From Streptomyces davaonensis JCM 4913 (lineage in GTDB: Bacteria > Actinomycetota > Actinomycetes > Streptomycetales > Streptomycetaceae), in the NCBI RefSeq assembly GCF_000349325.1, contig NC_020504.1, positions 8,784,326-8,848,325 of the forward strand: a stretch of DNA of 64,000 nucleotides, in the 5' to 3' direction. This document shows, in pieces, positions 1 through 8,654 of the stretch. The position numbers and the translations under genes are program-made. Position 1 is the stretch's first letter. Every line of letters starts with the position of its first letter. Under the pieces are notes generated by a model. The model did not search any database. It was not told where the DNA came from and worked only from the letters and a program-made list of their open reading frames with translations.

Positions 1-687
1 CCGGTGCCGCCCCAAGACCCGTCCGCGTCCGGCGCAGTCGCCCCGCAGACCACCACCTCCCGCCTCTCCCGCGGCAGGAGCCGCGTCCTGCTCGCCGCCG
101 CTGCCGTCGCCCTCGTCCTCGCCTCGGCCGGCGCCACCGTCGCCGTACTGAACAACGGCGACGAAACCGAGGCGTCGGGACAGCCCACCGAGACCGTCGG
201 CACCGCCGATTCGGCCACCTCGGAGAGCGGCGGCGGCGCGAGCCCCGACGGCTCGGCCGACGCCGAGCCCACCGACAGGGACGACGACAAGTCCCCGACC
301 CCCAGCCGCAGCACCGAGACCGAGCCGTCCGCGAAACCCAGCCCCAGCCCCACCCCCACGCCGAGCAAGACCTCCGGCGCAGGAGGGGGCGCGAGCAGCC
401 CCGCAGCCGCCTGCCACTCCATCGGCGGCGGCAAGTACAACTGCGACGTCTGGCGCACCGCGAAGTCCTACACCGCCGACGGCACCGAGGTCGGCGTTCT
501 GGGCTCGGGCACCAACTATTTCTACTGCCAGCAGAATCTGGGCCGCCGCGAGACCTACGGCGAGTGGACCAACGTCTGGTGGGCGAAGACCGACGACGAC
601 AGCGGCAACGCGGACGTCTGGGTCAGCGACGTCTACGTCAGGGGCGGCGACAACGACGGGCCGGTGCCCGGACTGCCGGTCTGCTGA
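1..687 (+). CDS. Membrane-anchored extracytoplasmic protein, C-terminal part (may be open at the left edge)
   Basis: The reading frame is open from base 1; a GTG at 4-6 could be a start, but no ribosome site can be seen, so the real start may lie outside the window. The visible part has an Arg-rich stretch, one membrane segment (about residues 27-49), then roughly 80 residues of Ser/Thr/Pro/Asp-rich linker with repeated S-P and T-P pairs, and a compact C-terminal domain (about 135-227) with four Cys and many Trp/Tyr that looks like a small beta fold, SH3-like. This is the layout of an anchored surface protein or of the extracellular half of a receptor or Ser/Thr kinase. The enzymatic N-terminus, if any, is not in view. 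Its last 55 bp overlap the convergent gene on the minus strand. Confidence 0.6.
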   Translation, partial: PVPPQDPSASGAVAPQTTTSRLSRGRSRVLLAAAAVALVLASAGATVAVLNNGDETEASGQPTETVGTADSATSESGGGASPDGSADAEPTDRDDDKSPTPSRSTETEPSAKPSPSPTPTPSKTSGAGGGASSPAAACHSIGGGKYNCDVWRTAKSYTADGTEVGVLGSGTNYFYCQQNLGRRETYGEWTNVWWAKTDDDSGNADVWVSDVYVRGGDNDGPVPGLPVC

Positions 688-1424
688 CCGACGTACCGCT
701 CCAGACCGTGGACGGTCACCAGCTTCTCCTCCGCGAACAGCCGGGTACCGCGCTCGCACAGCACGTGGTCGGCGCGGGCCCGCCTGACGAACTCCTCCGG
801 AGTGACCCCGAACAGCTCCCTCAACCCGGCCGAGCCCAGGAGCAGTTCGGTGAGCAGCTCCCGCTGGCCGGGATGGGTGCGCGGCGCCCCGGTGCCCTCG
901 TGCAGTACGCCGCGCCGATTCACGTACGAGAACACGCCCGGCAGGGTGGTGCCGTCCGCCAGGTCGACGCGCACCTCGGGTGAAGGCAGCCACGCGCGCC
1001 GGTAGTTGCCGAGCGGGAGGGGCACGCCCTCGCTGGCGTCGATCACCGCGAGCTGTTCGGCGTCGAGCCACAGGACGAACAACCCCCGTACGGTGCACGG
1101 CGCGTGGAAGGGAGATGCCGACACATAACCCAGGAGGCTCACATGCGCCGACACACCGATCTCCACACCCGTCACGCGGGCCTTGACCATGGGGATCGGG
1201 GAGACGATGCCGAACTGGGCCATCTTGTGCCGCAGTTGGCCGGGGCAGGCGTTGGAGCCGACGGCGAGGACCGGAGTGCGGTCGGGGTGGACAAGACGCT
1301 CCAGGGGCAGGAACCGCTCGCCGTCCAGGAGCCCGGAGTCCGCGGGCCAGCAGCCGGGGTAGAGCAGCGGATGGTCGCGGGGCGCCTCGGCGAGCCCCAG
1401 TGCCCGGAGCGTCAGTTCGTCCAT
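633..1424 (-). CDS. Gamma-glutamylcyclotransferase-like protein
   Basis: 263 residues from the ATG at 1424. Residues 52-64 read VLAVGSNACPGQL, matching the glycine-rich 'YGSN' loop that opens the gamma-glutamylcyclotransferase/AIG2-like fold; a later stretch on limiting the substituent (VIDASEGVPLPLGNYRR) fits the Glu and Tyr region of that fold. The substrate is not inferable. It starts 7 bp after the stop of the upstream LacI-type regulator on the same strand, so the two are probably co-transcribed. Its 3' end overlaps the convergent membrane-protein gene by 55 bp. Fold assignment is moderate; the biochemical role is inference. Confidence 0.6.
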   Translation of the reverse strand: MDELTLRALGLAEAPRDHPLLYPGCWPADSGLLDGERFLPLERLVHPDRTPVLAVGSNACPGQLRHKMAQFGIVSPIPMVKARVTGVEIGVSAHVSLLGYVSASPFHAPCTVRGLFVLWLDAEQLAVIDASEGVPLPLGNYRRAWLPSPEVRVDLADGTTLPGVFSYVNRRGVLHEGTGAPRTHPGQRELLTELLLGSAGLRELFGVTPEEFVRRARADHVLCERGTRLFAEEKLVTVHGLERYVGQQTGSPGTGPSLSPPLT

Positions 1425-1431
1425 GGGCCGC

Positions 1432-2418
1432 TCAGTCCGCCGGGGGCAGTTCACCCGAGCCGCGGGTGATCAGCCGGGTCGGCAGCTCGATGCGCTCGGG
1501 GGTGACGAGAGTGCCGTCGAGCTGGCGGAAGAGGCGCTCGGCGGCGGTCCGGCCGAGGGCGGCCGCGTCCTGCGCGATGACGGTGACGCCGGGCTGGAGC
1601 AGATCGGCCAGCTCCAGGTCGTCGAAACCGACCAGCGCCACCCGGCGGGACTGCTCGGCCAGGACCCGGATGACGGTGACGGTGACTCGGTTGTTGCCCG
1701 CGAAGATCGCGGTGACCGGCTCGGGGCCGGAGAGCATCTCCTCGGCGGCCCTGCGCACCCGCTCGGGGTCGGTGACGCCCAGGGACATCCAGGAGTCCGC
1801 CACGGGTATCTCCGCGTCCTCCATGGCCGCCCGGTAGCCGCGCAGTCGCTCGGCGGAGGTGTGGATACGGGGCATGTCGCCGATGAAGCCGATCCGGCGG
1901 TGGCCGTGGGCGATCAGATGGGCGACGCCGTCCCGGGCGCCGCCGAAGTTGTCCGACAGCACGACATCGGCGTCGATCTTCCCGGCCGGACGGTCCACGA
2001 ACACCGTGGCCACGCCCGCCCGGATCTCCGGCTCCAGATACCGGTGGTCGTCCCCGGCCGGAATCACCACCAGACCGTCCACCCGCCGCGCGCACAGCGC
2101 CAGCGCCAGCTCCTGCTCGCGGTCCGCGTCCTCGGCGCTGGAGCCGTTGATCAGCAGCGCCCCGTGCGCCCGCGCCACCTCCTCGACCGCGCGGCTCAGC
2201 GGGCCGTAGAACGGGTCCGCGAGGTCCTCCAGGACCAGTCCGATGCTCGCCGTACGGCCCTTGCGCAGCACCCGGGCGCTGTCGTTGCGGCGGAAGCCGA
2301 GCGCCTCGATGGCCTCCTGGACGCGGCGCTCCGTCTCGGGCGTGACCCCGGGCTCGCCGTTGACGACCCGCGAGACCGTCTTCAGGCCCACACCCGCCCG
2401 GGCTGCCACGTCCTTCAT
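1432..2418 (-). CDS. LacI-family transcriptional regulator
   Basis: 328 residues if started at the ATG at 2418, which opens exactly on the LacI helix-turn-helix (MKDVAARAGVGLKTVSRVVN, with the V-S-R-V-V-N recognition helix). GTG codons at 2481 and 2508 in the same frame would add 21 or 30 residues, and such extensions are common in Streptomyces homologues, so the start is uncertain. The C-terminal part is the periplasmic-binding-like sugar domain (D-P-F-Y-G, G-L-V-V-I-P, F-V-D-R-P, H-R-R-I-G-F-I-G). It lies divergent from a ROK kinase, with a 12-bp palindrome between them that is its likely operator. It probably represses the kinase and itself in response to a sugar or sugar phosphate. Confidence 0.85.
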   Translation of the reverse strand: MKDVAARAGVGLKTVSRVVNGEPGVTPETERRVQEAIEALGFRRNDSARVLRKGRTASIGLVLEDLADPFYGPLSRAVEEVARAHGALLINGSSAEDADREQELALALCARRVDGLVVIPAGDDHRYLEPEIRAGVATVFVDRPAGKIDADVVLSDNFGGARDGVAHLIAHGHRRIGFIGDMPRIHTSAERLRGYRAAMEDAEIPVADSWMSLGVTDPERVRRAAEEMLSGPEPVTAIFAGNNRVTVTVIRVLAEQSRRVALVGFDDLELADLLQPGVTVIAQDAAALGRTAAERLFRQLDGTLVTPERIELPTRLITRGSGELPPAD

Positions 2419-2583
2419 CGTCGGCCGGTTGCCGTAGCGGTTCTGAGCGGTGCGGTCGGCGCGGCGGATGGTCTCGGGCACGATGCGGGTCCTGTCCTGT
2501 TCGTCCACGGGGAGACGGCTTCGTCCACGGGGATGCGTCGATCCATGGTTTGTATGAGGATGTGGCGTCGAGCATAGAGCCTG

Positions 2584-2595
2584 GACAACGTTGTC
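2584..2595. promoter_or_regulatory. Palindromic LacI-type operator
   Basis: GACAACGTTGTC is a perfect 12-bp palindrome with the central CG step typical of LacI/GalR-family operators. It lies between the divergent LacI-type gene and the ROK kinase gene, about 97 bp upstream of the kinase start. It is the natural candidate target of that regulator. Confidence 0.7.
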
Positions 2596-2691
2596 AGACT
2601 CAGGGGACACTGTCCACCGCACTCTCCGGCCTGCGCCCCACCGCGTGTCCGGCCGCCCTTTCCGCTTGGTTGACCGGGAGATCTGACTCTG

Positions 2692-3639
2692 ATGCACACC
2701 GACCTCGTGGCCGCACTGGACATCGGCGGAACGAAGATCGCCGGAGGTCTCGTGGACGGCCGCGGCCGGATCCTGGCGCGCGCCCAGCGCCCGACCCCGG
2801 CACGCGAGAACGGTGACACGGTGATGGGCGCCGTCGAGGCGGTGCTCGGCGAGCTGACCGCCTCCCCGCTGTGGGCCCGCGCGGGCGCTCTCGGGATCGG
2901 CAGCGCGGGGCCGGTGGACGCCTCCGCGGGCACGGTCAGCCCGGTGAACGTGCCCGGCTGGCGCGACTATCCGCTGGTCCGCCGGGTCCGCGAGGCGACG
3001 GGCGGACTCCCCGTCGAGCTGATCGGCGACGGCGTGGCCATCACGGCGGCCGAACACTGGCAGGGCGCCGCCCGAGGCCATGACAACGCCCTGTGCATGG
3101 TGGTGTCCACGGGCGTCGGCGGCGGTCTCGTCCTGAACGGCCGGCTGCACCCGGGCCCCACAGGCAACGCCGGTCACATCGGCCACATCAGCGTCGATCT
3201 CGACGGCGACCCGTGCCCGTGCGGTGCGCGCGGCTGTGTGGAGCGCATCGCGAGCGGTCCCAACATCGCCCGGCGCGCCCTGGAGAACGGCTGGCAGCCC
3301 GGCCCCGACGGCGACACCTCCGCCGCCGCGGTGGCCGACGCCGCCCGCGCGGGCGACCCGGTCGCCGTGGCCTCCTTCGAGCGGGCCGCGCAGGCCCTGG
3401 CCGCCGGGATCGCGGCCACCGCGACGCTGGTCGAGATCGACATCGCCGTCATCGGCGGGGGCGTGGGCAAGGCGGGCGAGGTGCTGTTCGCGCCGCTGCG
3501 CAAGGCGCTCCGTGACTATGCCACTCTCTCCTTCGTCCAGCGGCTGACCGTCACTCCGGCCCAGATGGGCACGGACGCGGGTCTGGTGGGTGCGGCAGCG
3601 GCGGCGCTGACCCGGCGGGCGGACGCGGCGACGGTGTGA
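2692..3639 (+). CDS. ROK-family sugar kinase (glucokinase-like)
   Basis: 315 residues. The ATP phosphate-binding motif DIGGTK is at residues 10-15. A glycine-rich STGVGGGLV stretch and GNAGHIGH (about 158-165) form the sugar site, and the ROK zinc motif CPCGARGC begins at residue 175. It should phosphorylate a hexose such as glucose, N-acetylglucosamine or N-acetylmannosamine in the cytoplasm; which one cannot be told. There is no N-terminal winged helix, so this is an enzyme and not a ROK repressor. A GGGAG ribosome site precedes the ATG. It is divergent from a LacI-type gene and probably controlled by it. Confidence 0.85.
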   Translation: MHTDLVAALDIGGTKIAGGLVDGRGRILARAQRPTPARENGDTVMGAVEAVLGELTASPLWARAGALGIGSAGPVDASAGTVSPVNVPGWRDYPLVRRVREATGGLPVELIGDGVAITAAEHWQGAARGHDNALCMVVSTGVGGGLVLNGRLHPGPTGNAGHIGHISVDLDGDPCPCGARGCVERIASGPNIARRALENGWQPGPDGDTSAAAVADAARAGDPVAVASFERAAQALAAGIAATATLVEIDIAVIGGGVGKAGEVLFAPLRKALRDYATLSFVQRLTVTPAQMGTDAGLVGAAAAALTRRADAATV

Positions 3640-3763
3640 CGCGGGTGGCCCAGGGGGCGGCAGGAACGTTCCGGCCGCGATCCGGCCGCCTTCCGGTACA
3701 TGTGCCGTCGCTTTCCGTGACGGACGCCGTGACCCCTGCCCCGCCCGCGCAGTTGAACCGGCC

Positions 3764-3964
3764 ATGAAGAAGCGCAGCATGCTCGCCATCGCCTCCCTGG
3801 CCACCGGATTCGTCGTCGCGGCCATCACGCCCTCGCACTCCCTCGGGAGCGATCTGACCGACCTCGACGTCGGCGAGACCCTCAGCACCCTCAGCACCGT
3901 CGAGGACACGGTCGCCAGCGACAGCCTGGCCGTCGAGGACAACGCCCTCGGTCAGAAGGGCTGA
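3764..3964 (+). CDS. Small secreted peptide, function unknown
   Basis: 66 residues starting [16 protein letters not shown], a clear signal peptide with cleavage likely after about residue 25. The mature part is about 40 residues, acidic, rich in Asp, Leu, Ser and Thr, with a near-repeat of L-S-T-L-S-T, and contains no Cys. I do not recognise a family. It stands alone between the ROK kinase and a strong hairpin at 3986-4024 that would end its transcript, so it looks like a one-gene unit. Confidence 0.55.
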   Translation: MKKRSMLAIASLATGFVVAAITPSHSLGSDLTDLDVGETLSTLSTVEDTVASDSLAVEDNALGQKG

Positions 3965-3985
3965 CCCGCTCCACGGCACCAGCGA

Positions 3986-4024
3986 CGGCGCCGGTGTCCC
4001 CGCACCCGGGGGGCACCGGCGCCG
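3986..4024 (+). terminator. GC-rich hairpin after the small secreted gene
   Basis: CGGCGCCGGTG at 3986-3996 pairs with CACCGGCGCCG at 4014-4024, and the stem extends inward through CCCC/GGGG to about 16 bp with a loop of about 7 nt. There is no U run, as usual in Streptomyces. It lies 22 bp after the stop of the small gene and upstream of the NUDIX-fusion gene. Confidence 0.6.
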
Positions 4025-4110
4025 CCGTGCGTGCGCCCTCAACTGGAACTGGTTTCCGTGGCAGGGTGGAGCGGGCAAGCCACAGGGGGCCAACAGAAGA
4101 GGGGGAGTCC

Positions 4111-5148
4111 GTGATCGTCTGGATCAACGGCGCGTTCGGTGCGGGGAAGACCACCACCGCACGGGAACTGATCGAACTGATCCCGAACAGCACGCTCTTC
4201 GACCCCGAGGTCATCGGCGGAGCACTGCCGTACCTGCTCCCGCCCAAGCGCCTCGCCGAGGTCGGCGACTTCCAGGATCTGCCGATCTGGCGGCGACTCG
4301 TGATCGACACCGCGGCCGCGATGCTCGCCGAACTCGGCGGGACGCTCGTGGTCCCCATGACCCTGCTGCGCCAGGAGTACCGCGACGAGATCTTCGGCGG
4401 CCTCGCCGCGCGCCGGATCGCCGTACGGCATGTGCTCCTGGCCCCGGCGGAAACGATCCTGCGGGAGCGAATAGCGCAACGGGAGGTCACCGACGTCCCC
4501 GACGGCGAACTACGGACCCGGCAATGGTCGTACGACCAGATCGAGCCCTACCGATCCGCCCTCGCCGCCTGGCTCACCGCCGACGCCCACCCCGTCGACA
4601 ACAGCCGGCTCACCCCGCGCCAGACGGCCGTCCGGATCGCCGAGGCGGTCGCCGCGGGGACCGTGCCGGTCTGCGACATCGTGCAGACGCCCGAGCCGAC
4701 GGCCGAGACGGTGGCCGCCGGAGTCCTCCTCTTCGACGAGCAGGACCGCGTCCTTCTGGTCGATCCGACGTACAAGCCCGGCTGGGAGTTCCCCGGCGGG
4801 GTCGTGGAACCCGGGGAGGCGCCCGCGCGCGCGGGCATGCGCGAGGTCGCCGAGGAGACCGGGATCCGGCTGACGGACGTACCCCGGCTCCTCGTCGTCG
4901 ACTGGGAACCGCCCGCACCACCCGGATACGGCGGACTGCGCCTCCTCTTCGACGGCGGACGGCTCGTCGCCGCGCAGGCCGGACGGCTGCTGCTGCCCGG
5001 CCCGGAGCTGCGGGACTGGCGTTTCGTCACCGAGGAGGAGGCGGCCGAGCTGCTGCCCCCGGTCCGCTACGAGCGCCTGCGCTGGGCCCTCAGGGCCCGG
5101 GAACGCGGGGCCGCGCTGTATCTGGAGGCGGGCGTCCCCACCCCGTGA
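4111..5148 (+). CDS. P-loop kinase-NUDIX hydrolase fusion
   Basis: 345 residues from the GTG at 4111, preceded by GAAGAGGGGGAG; an in-frame start further upstream at 3994 would lie inside the terminator hairpin and is unlikely. The N-terminal half is a small P-loop ATPase/kinase (Walker [11 protein letters not shown], residues 6-15) of the AAA_33/shikimate-kinase-like type. The C-terminal half is a NUDIX domain with a good box at about 229-252 (G-x5-E ... REVAEETG). Such fusions are frequent in Streptomyces; the kinase half may phosphorylate a small molecule and the NUDIX half cleaves a nucleoside diphosphate derivative. No substrate is evident. Confidence 0.8.
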   Translation: MIVWINGAFGAGKTTTARELIELIPNSTLFDPEVIGGALPYLLPPKRLAEVGDFQDLPIWRRLVIDTAAAMLAELGGTLVVPMTLLRQEYRDEIFGGLAARRIAVRHVLLAPAETILRERIAQREVTDVPDGELRTRQWSYDQIEPYRSALAAWLTADAHPVDNSRLTPRQTAVRIAEAVAAGTVPVCDIVQTPEPTAETVAAGVLLFDEQDRVLLVDPTYKPGWEFPGGVVEPGEAPARAGMREVAEETGIRLTDVPRLLVVDWEPPAPPGYGGLRLLFDGGRLVAAQAGRLLLPGPELRDWRFVTEEEAAELLPPVRYERLRWALRARERGAALYLEAGVPTP

Positions 5149-5163
5149 CGCGGCCCCTGGCGC

Positions 5164-6519
5164 TCAGCTCGCCGCGTAGTTGCGCAGGAACAGCGCCTCC
5201 GCCACGGACAGCCGCTCCAGCTCCTCGGGCGACACGCTCTCGTTCACGGCGTGGATCTGGGCCTCCGGCTCGCTCAGCCCGATGAGGAGGATCTCCGCGT
5301 CCGGGTAGAGCGCCGCGAGGGTGTTGCACAGCGGGATGGAGCCGCCCTGACCGGCGTACTGCATCTCCTGGCCCGGGTAGGCCACCGCCATCGCCCGGGC
5401 CATCGCCTCGTACGCAGGGCTCGTGGTGTCGGCGCTGAACGCCTGGCCCTGGCCCACCTGCTCGGTGCGCAGCCGCGCGCCCCACGGCGTGTGCGCCTCC
5501 AGGTGGGCCTGGAGCAGCTTGGTGGCCTCGGCGGCGTCCACGCCCGGCGGCACCCGCAGGCTGATCAACGCGCGGGCGCTGGACTGCACGGACGGGGTCG
5601 CGCCGACCACCGGCGGGCAGTCGATGCCGATGACGGTGACGGCCGGGCGCGACCAGATACGGTCCGCGACCGTGCCGGAGCCGATCAGCTCCACCCCGTC
5701 CAGCACCTTGGCGTCCGCCCGGAACTGGTCCTCCGCATACTCGATGCCGTCCCACGCGGACCCCGTCGTCAGCCCGTCGACCGTCGTCGAGCCGTCCTCG
5801 GCGCGCAGCGAGTCCAGTACGCGGATCAGCGCGCCCAACGCGTCCGGGGCCGCGCCGCCGAACTGACCGGAGTGCAGATTGCCCTCCAGGGTGTCGATCT
5901 GCACCCGGACCATGGTCATCCCGCGCAGCGTCGTGGTGACCGTCGGCAGCCCGACCCGGAAATTGCCCGCGTCGCCGATGACGATGGTGTCGGCCGTGAG
6001 GAGCTCGGGGTGCGCCTCGGCGTACCGCTCCAGACCGCCCGTGCCCATCTCCTCGGAGCCCTCGGCGATCACCTTGACGTGCACCGGCACACCGCCGTTG
6101 GCCTTCAGCGCCCGCAGCGCCAGGAGATGCATGATCAGGCCGCCCTTGCAGTCGGCGGTCCCGCGGCCGTACCAGCGGCCGTCGCGCTCGGTCAGCTCGA
6201 ACGGCGGGCTCTGCCAGGCCGCTTCGTTCAGCGGCGGCTGCACGTCGTAGTGGGCGTAGAGAAGGACCGTCTTCGCGCCCTGCGGGCCGGGCAGGTACCC
6301 GTACACCGACTGCGTGCCGTCCGGGGTGTCCAGGAACGCCACGTCCTCGAAGCCCTCGGCGCGCAGCGCGTCCGCGACCCAGCGCGCGGCGCCCTCGCTC
6401 TCGCTCCGCGGGAACTGGTCGAAGTCCGCCACCGACTTGAACGCCACCAGCTCGGTGAGCTCTTCCTTCGCCTTCGGCATCAGTGAGGCGACGGTCTCGG
6501 CGACCGGATTCGACGACAT
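5164..6519 (-). CDS. M20-family metallopeptidase (dipeptidase)
   Basis: 451 residues from the ATG at 6519, chosen because GAGGAG lies 7 nt upstream; a GTG two codons earlier is too close to it. Zinc ligands are easy to see: H90 and D92 in YAHYDVQPP, D123 in GTADCKGG, and the catalytic Glu pair in EGSEEMGT (about 156-157). The lid domain lies between. This is the dipeptidase branch of M20 (carnosinase/PepV-like), a cytoplasmic enzyme that hydrolyses dipeptides or N-acyl amino acids. The gene stands alone, convergent with the NUDIX fusion 15 bp away. Confidence 0.88.
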   Translation of the reverse strand: MSSNPVAETVASLMPKAKEELTELVAFKSVADFDQFPRSESEGAARWVADALRAEGFEDVAFLDTPDGTQSVYGYLPGPQGAKTVLLYAHYDVQPPLNEAAWQSPPFELTERDGRWYGRGTADCKGGLIMHLLALRALKANGGVPVHVKVIAEGSEEMGTGGLERYAEAHPELLTADTIVIGDAGNFRVGLPTVTTTLRGMTMVRVQIDTLEGNLHSGQFGGAAPDALGALIRVLDSLRAEDGSTTVDGLTTGSAWDGIEYAEDQFRADAKVLDGVELIGSGTVADRIWSRPAVTVIGIDCPPVVGATPSVQSSARALISLRVPPGVDAAEATKLLQAHLEAHTPWGARLRTEQVGQGQAFSADTTSPAYEAMARAMAVAYPGQEMQYAGQGGSIPLCNTLAALYPDAEILLIGLSEPEAQIHAVNESVSPEELERLSVAEALFLRNYAAS

Positions 6520-6711
6520 GGGCACGCTCCTCGTGGGTGCGACGTTGTAGATGTGCGTACTTCGTGTACGGCTGATCGGGCGAGCGTAAGCCCCACCGGG
6601 TGTGGTGGGCGCCTACGTCCTTGATCCTCCCACAGTGGCCTGCGGTGACCGCCGCCGTAGGATGCGGGAGACAGCAGCGGCAGGCGGCTTGATCGGGAGC
6701 AGTAGACCATC

Positions 6712-7992
6712 GTGAGCAGCGAGAACTCTTCGGCGGACGACGTGCGGCAGGTGTGGGACGTCGTCGTGGTCGGCGCGGGGCCCGCGGGGGCCTCCGCCGC
6801 TTATGCGGCAGCGGTCGCGGGGCGGCGCGTGCTGTTGCTGGAGAAAGCCGAGCTGCCGCGCTACAAGACCTGCGGCGGCGGCATCATCGGACCCTCGCGC
6901 GACTCCCTCCCGCCCGGCTTCGAACTGCCGCTGCGGGACCGGGTGCACGCGGTGACGTTCTCGAACAACGGCCGTTTCACCCGCACCCGCCGCTCCAAGC
7001 AGATGCTCTTCGGGCTCATCAACCGGCCCGAGTTCGACCAGCAGCTCGTGGAGCACGCGCAGAAGGCGGGCGCCGAGCTGCGCACCGGCGTCACCGTGCA
7101 GCGGGTCGAGCAGCACGGCTCGGCGGTCCCGGACCGGCGGTCGGTCGCCGTCGTCCTCCAGGGCGGCGAGACGCTCCTCGCGCGGGCGGTCGTCGGCGCG
7201 GACGGCAGCGCCAGCCGGATAGGAGCGCATGTCGGGGTGAAGCTCGACCAGGTGGACCTGGGTCTCGAGGCCGAGATCCCGGTGCCGGAGACCGTCGCGG
7301 AGGACTGGCAAGGGCGGGTGCTCATCGACTGGGGGCCGATTCCCGGCAGTTACGGCTGGGTTTTCCCCAAGGGCGACACGCTGACGGTCGGGGTGATCTC
7401 GGCGCGCGGCGAGGGCGCGGCCACCAAGCGGTATCTGGAGGAGTTCATCGGGCGGCTCGGGCTCGCCGGGTTCGAACCTGCCGTCTCCTCCGGTCACTTG
7501 ACGCGCTGCCGGGCCGACGACTCGCCGCTGTCGCGGGGGCGGGTGCTGGTGTGCGGGGACGCGGCGGGACTGCTGGAGCCGTGGACGCGTGAGGGCATCT
7601 CCTTCGCGCTGCGCTCGGGGCGGCTCGCGGGGGAGTGGGCGGTGCGGATCGCCGAGGCGCACGACGCGGTCGACACCCGACGCCAGGCCCTGAACTACGC
7701 GTTCGCGGTCAAGGCCGGGCTCGGCGTCGAGATGAGCGTCGGCAAGCGGCTGCTGGCGATCTTCGAGCGGCGTCCGGGGCTGTTCCACGCCGCGCTGACC
7801 GGGTTCCGGCCCGCGTGGCGCGCGTTCATGGACATCACGCGTGGGTCGACGACGCTGGGTGAGCTGGTGCGCAGCCATCCGATGGCTCAGCGTGCGCTGT
7901 CGGCCGTGGACCGGCGGCAGGGGCCGGTGGGTGCGGAGGGTTCCGTGGGTCCCGTGGGTCCGGTGGGTGGCGAGGCCGGCGCCGGTTCCTAG
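6712..7992 (+). CDS. Geranylgeranyl reductase family flavoprotein
   Basis: 426 residues from the GTG at 6712. The N-terminal FAD-binding motif GAGPAG is at 21-26, followed by a YKTCGGG segment typical of the geranylgeranyl/digeranylgeranyl reductase family, and a second FAD motif GDAAGLLEPWTREGI near residue 282. Members reduce prenyl double bonds (menaquinone or lipid tails) or oxidise small molecules. Streptomyces often carries such a gene near nuo or men loci, which are not seen here. The last 25 residues are a V-G-P/G-E-G low-complexity tail. Its stop codon overlaps that of the convergent F420-type gene by 4 bp. Confidence 0.82.
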   Translation: MSSENSSADDVRQVWDVVVVGAGPAGASAAYAAAVAGRRVLLLEKAELPRYKTCGGGIIGPSRDSLPPGFELPLRDRVHAVTFSNNGRFTRTRRSKQMLFGLINRPEFDQQLVEHAQKAGAELRTGVTVQRVEQHGSAVPDRRSVAVVLQGGETLLARAVVGADGSASRIGAHVGVKLDQVDLGLEAEIPVPETVAEDWQGRVLIDWGPIPGSYGWVFPKGDTLTVGVISARGEGAATKRYLEEFIGRLGLAGFEPAVSSGHLTRCRADDSPLSRGRVLVCGDAAGLLEPWTREGISFALRSGRLAGEWAVRIAEAHDAVDTRRQALNYAFAVKAGLGVEMSVGKRLLAIFERRPGLFHAALTGFRPAWRAFMDITRGSTTLGELVRSHPMAQRALSAVDRRQGPVGAEGSVGPVGPVGGEAGAGS

Positions 7993-8444
7993 TTGGTGAT
8001 GGTGATCCGGAACACCGGGTGATCCGGGGCGATGCGGCGCAGGTCGGTGTCGGGGGAGTCGGGGCCGACTCCGTTGAAGAAGACGCCGACCTCGGCCTTC
8101 CAGCGCTTGAGGTAGGCGCGCAGCAGGGGCACCTTGTCGTCGTCGGCGACTTCGGTCGCGGTGAACACGTCCACGTGCTTGCCGAGGTGCAGCTCACCGC
8201 CGCCGGCCGCGCGCATGTTGTGCGTCCACTGGACATGGCCGCGCGGGGCGACGAGGTACTGCTCGCCGTCGACGGTCAGCAGGTTCACGGGGGTCGTCCG
8301 CCACTGGCCGCTCTTGCGGCCGCGGACGGCGAGGACGCGGGAGCCCCAGACGCTGAGACCGCGGCGGGTCAGCCAGGCGACGGTGCGGTTGAAGACGTTG
8401 ACGGTGAACCAGCCGGGCTTCTTGACGTGCGTGGACGTGGCCAT
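7989..8444 (-). CDS. F420-dependent (deazaflavin) nitroreductase family protein
   Basis: 151 residues from the ATG at 8444. The split-barrel signature of the DDN family is present: a hydrophobic N-terminus, RGRKSGQWRTTPVNL, then YLVAPRGHVQWTHNMRA. Relatives in mycobacteria (Ddn) use F420H2 to reduce nitro compounds or quinones. The gene is divergent from a TetR-family regulator with an operator-rich 210-bp gap, and so is probably repressed by it. The physiological substrate is unknown. Confidence 0.8.
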   Translation of the reverse strand: MATSTHVKKPGWFTVNVFNRTVAWLTRRGLSVWGSRVLAVRGRKSGQWRTTPVNLLTVDGEQYLVAPRGHVQWTHNMRAAGGGELHLGKHVDVFTATEVADDDKVPLLRAYLKRWKAEVGVFFNGVGPDSPDTDLRRIAPDHPVFRITITN

Positions 8445-8491
8445 GGGGACCCCCTGGGGTTGGTGGAGCGGCGCTCCGTTCGGTGAACGGC

Positions 8492-8507
8492 GCTCACTTT
8501 TGTGAGC
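8492..8507. promoter_or_regulatory. Inverted repeat upstream of the F420-type gene
   Basis: GCTCAC-TTTT-GTGAGC is a perfect 6-bp-arm inverted repeat 48 bp upstream of the reductase start. It touches the palindrome GAGCA-C-TGCTC at 8504-8514, which has the same half-site as the repeats at 8549-8643. It is a probable operator for the divergent TetR regulator. Confidence 0.5.
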
Positions 8508-8548
8508 ACTGCTCTCGCTTCCTGCTCGTACAGCATGGACGAGATCGG

Positions 8549-8643
8549 TGCTCCAATGCAAGAGCAGTGCTCTCTTTTTAGTTCGGTGCTCTCATTTTGG
8601 TTCGCTGCTCTCGATTGTGTGCAGTGCTCTCGCTTTCATGCGA
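8549..8643 (+). repeat. Five 19-bp tandem direct repeats before the TetR gene
   Basis: The pentamer TGCTC starts at 8549, 8568, 8587, 8606 and 8625, exactly 19 bp apart each time. The last four copies begin TGCTCTC and are followed by T-rich sequence. In the second copy the site becomes a palindrome, GAGCA-G-TGCTC at 8562-8572. The array ends 11 bp before the TetR start codon. Its position and half-sites suggest multiple binding sites for the TetR protein. Confidence 0.75.
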
Positions 8644-8654
8644 CACTTCCCCGC

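Noticed and set aside
1432..3942. Possible 836-residue protein ending in the LacI regulator
   Set aside because: The upstream part is antisense to the ROK kinase and the leader that contains the operator; the helix-turn-helix starts at 2418.
8549..8643. 19-bp repeats considered as a CRISPR or as replication iterons
   Set aside because: The repeats have no spacers of constant longer length and there are no cas genes, and there is no rep gene or plasmid function; they lie exactly in a TetR promoter.
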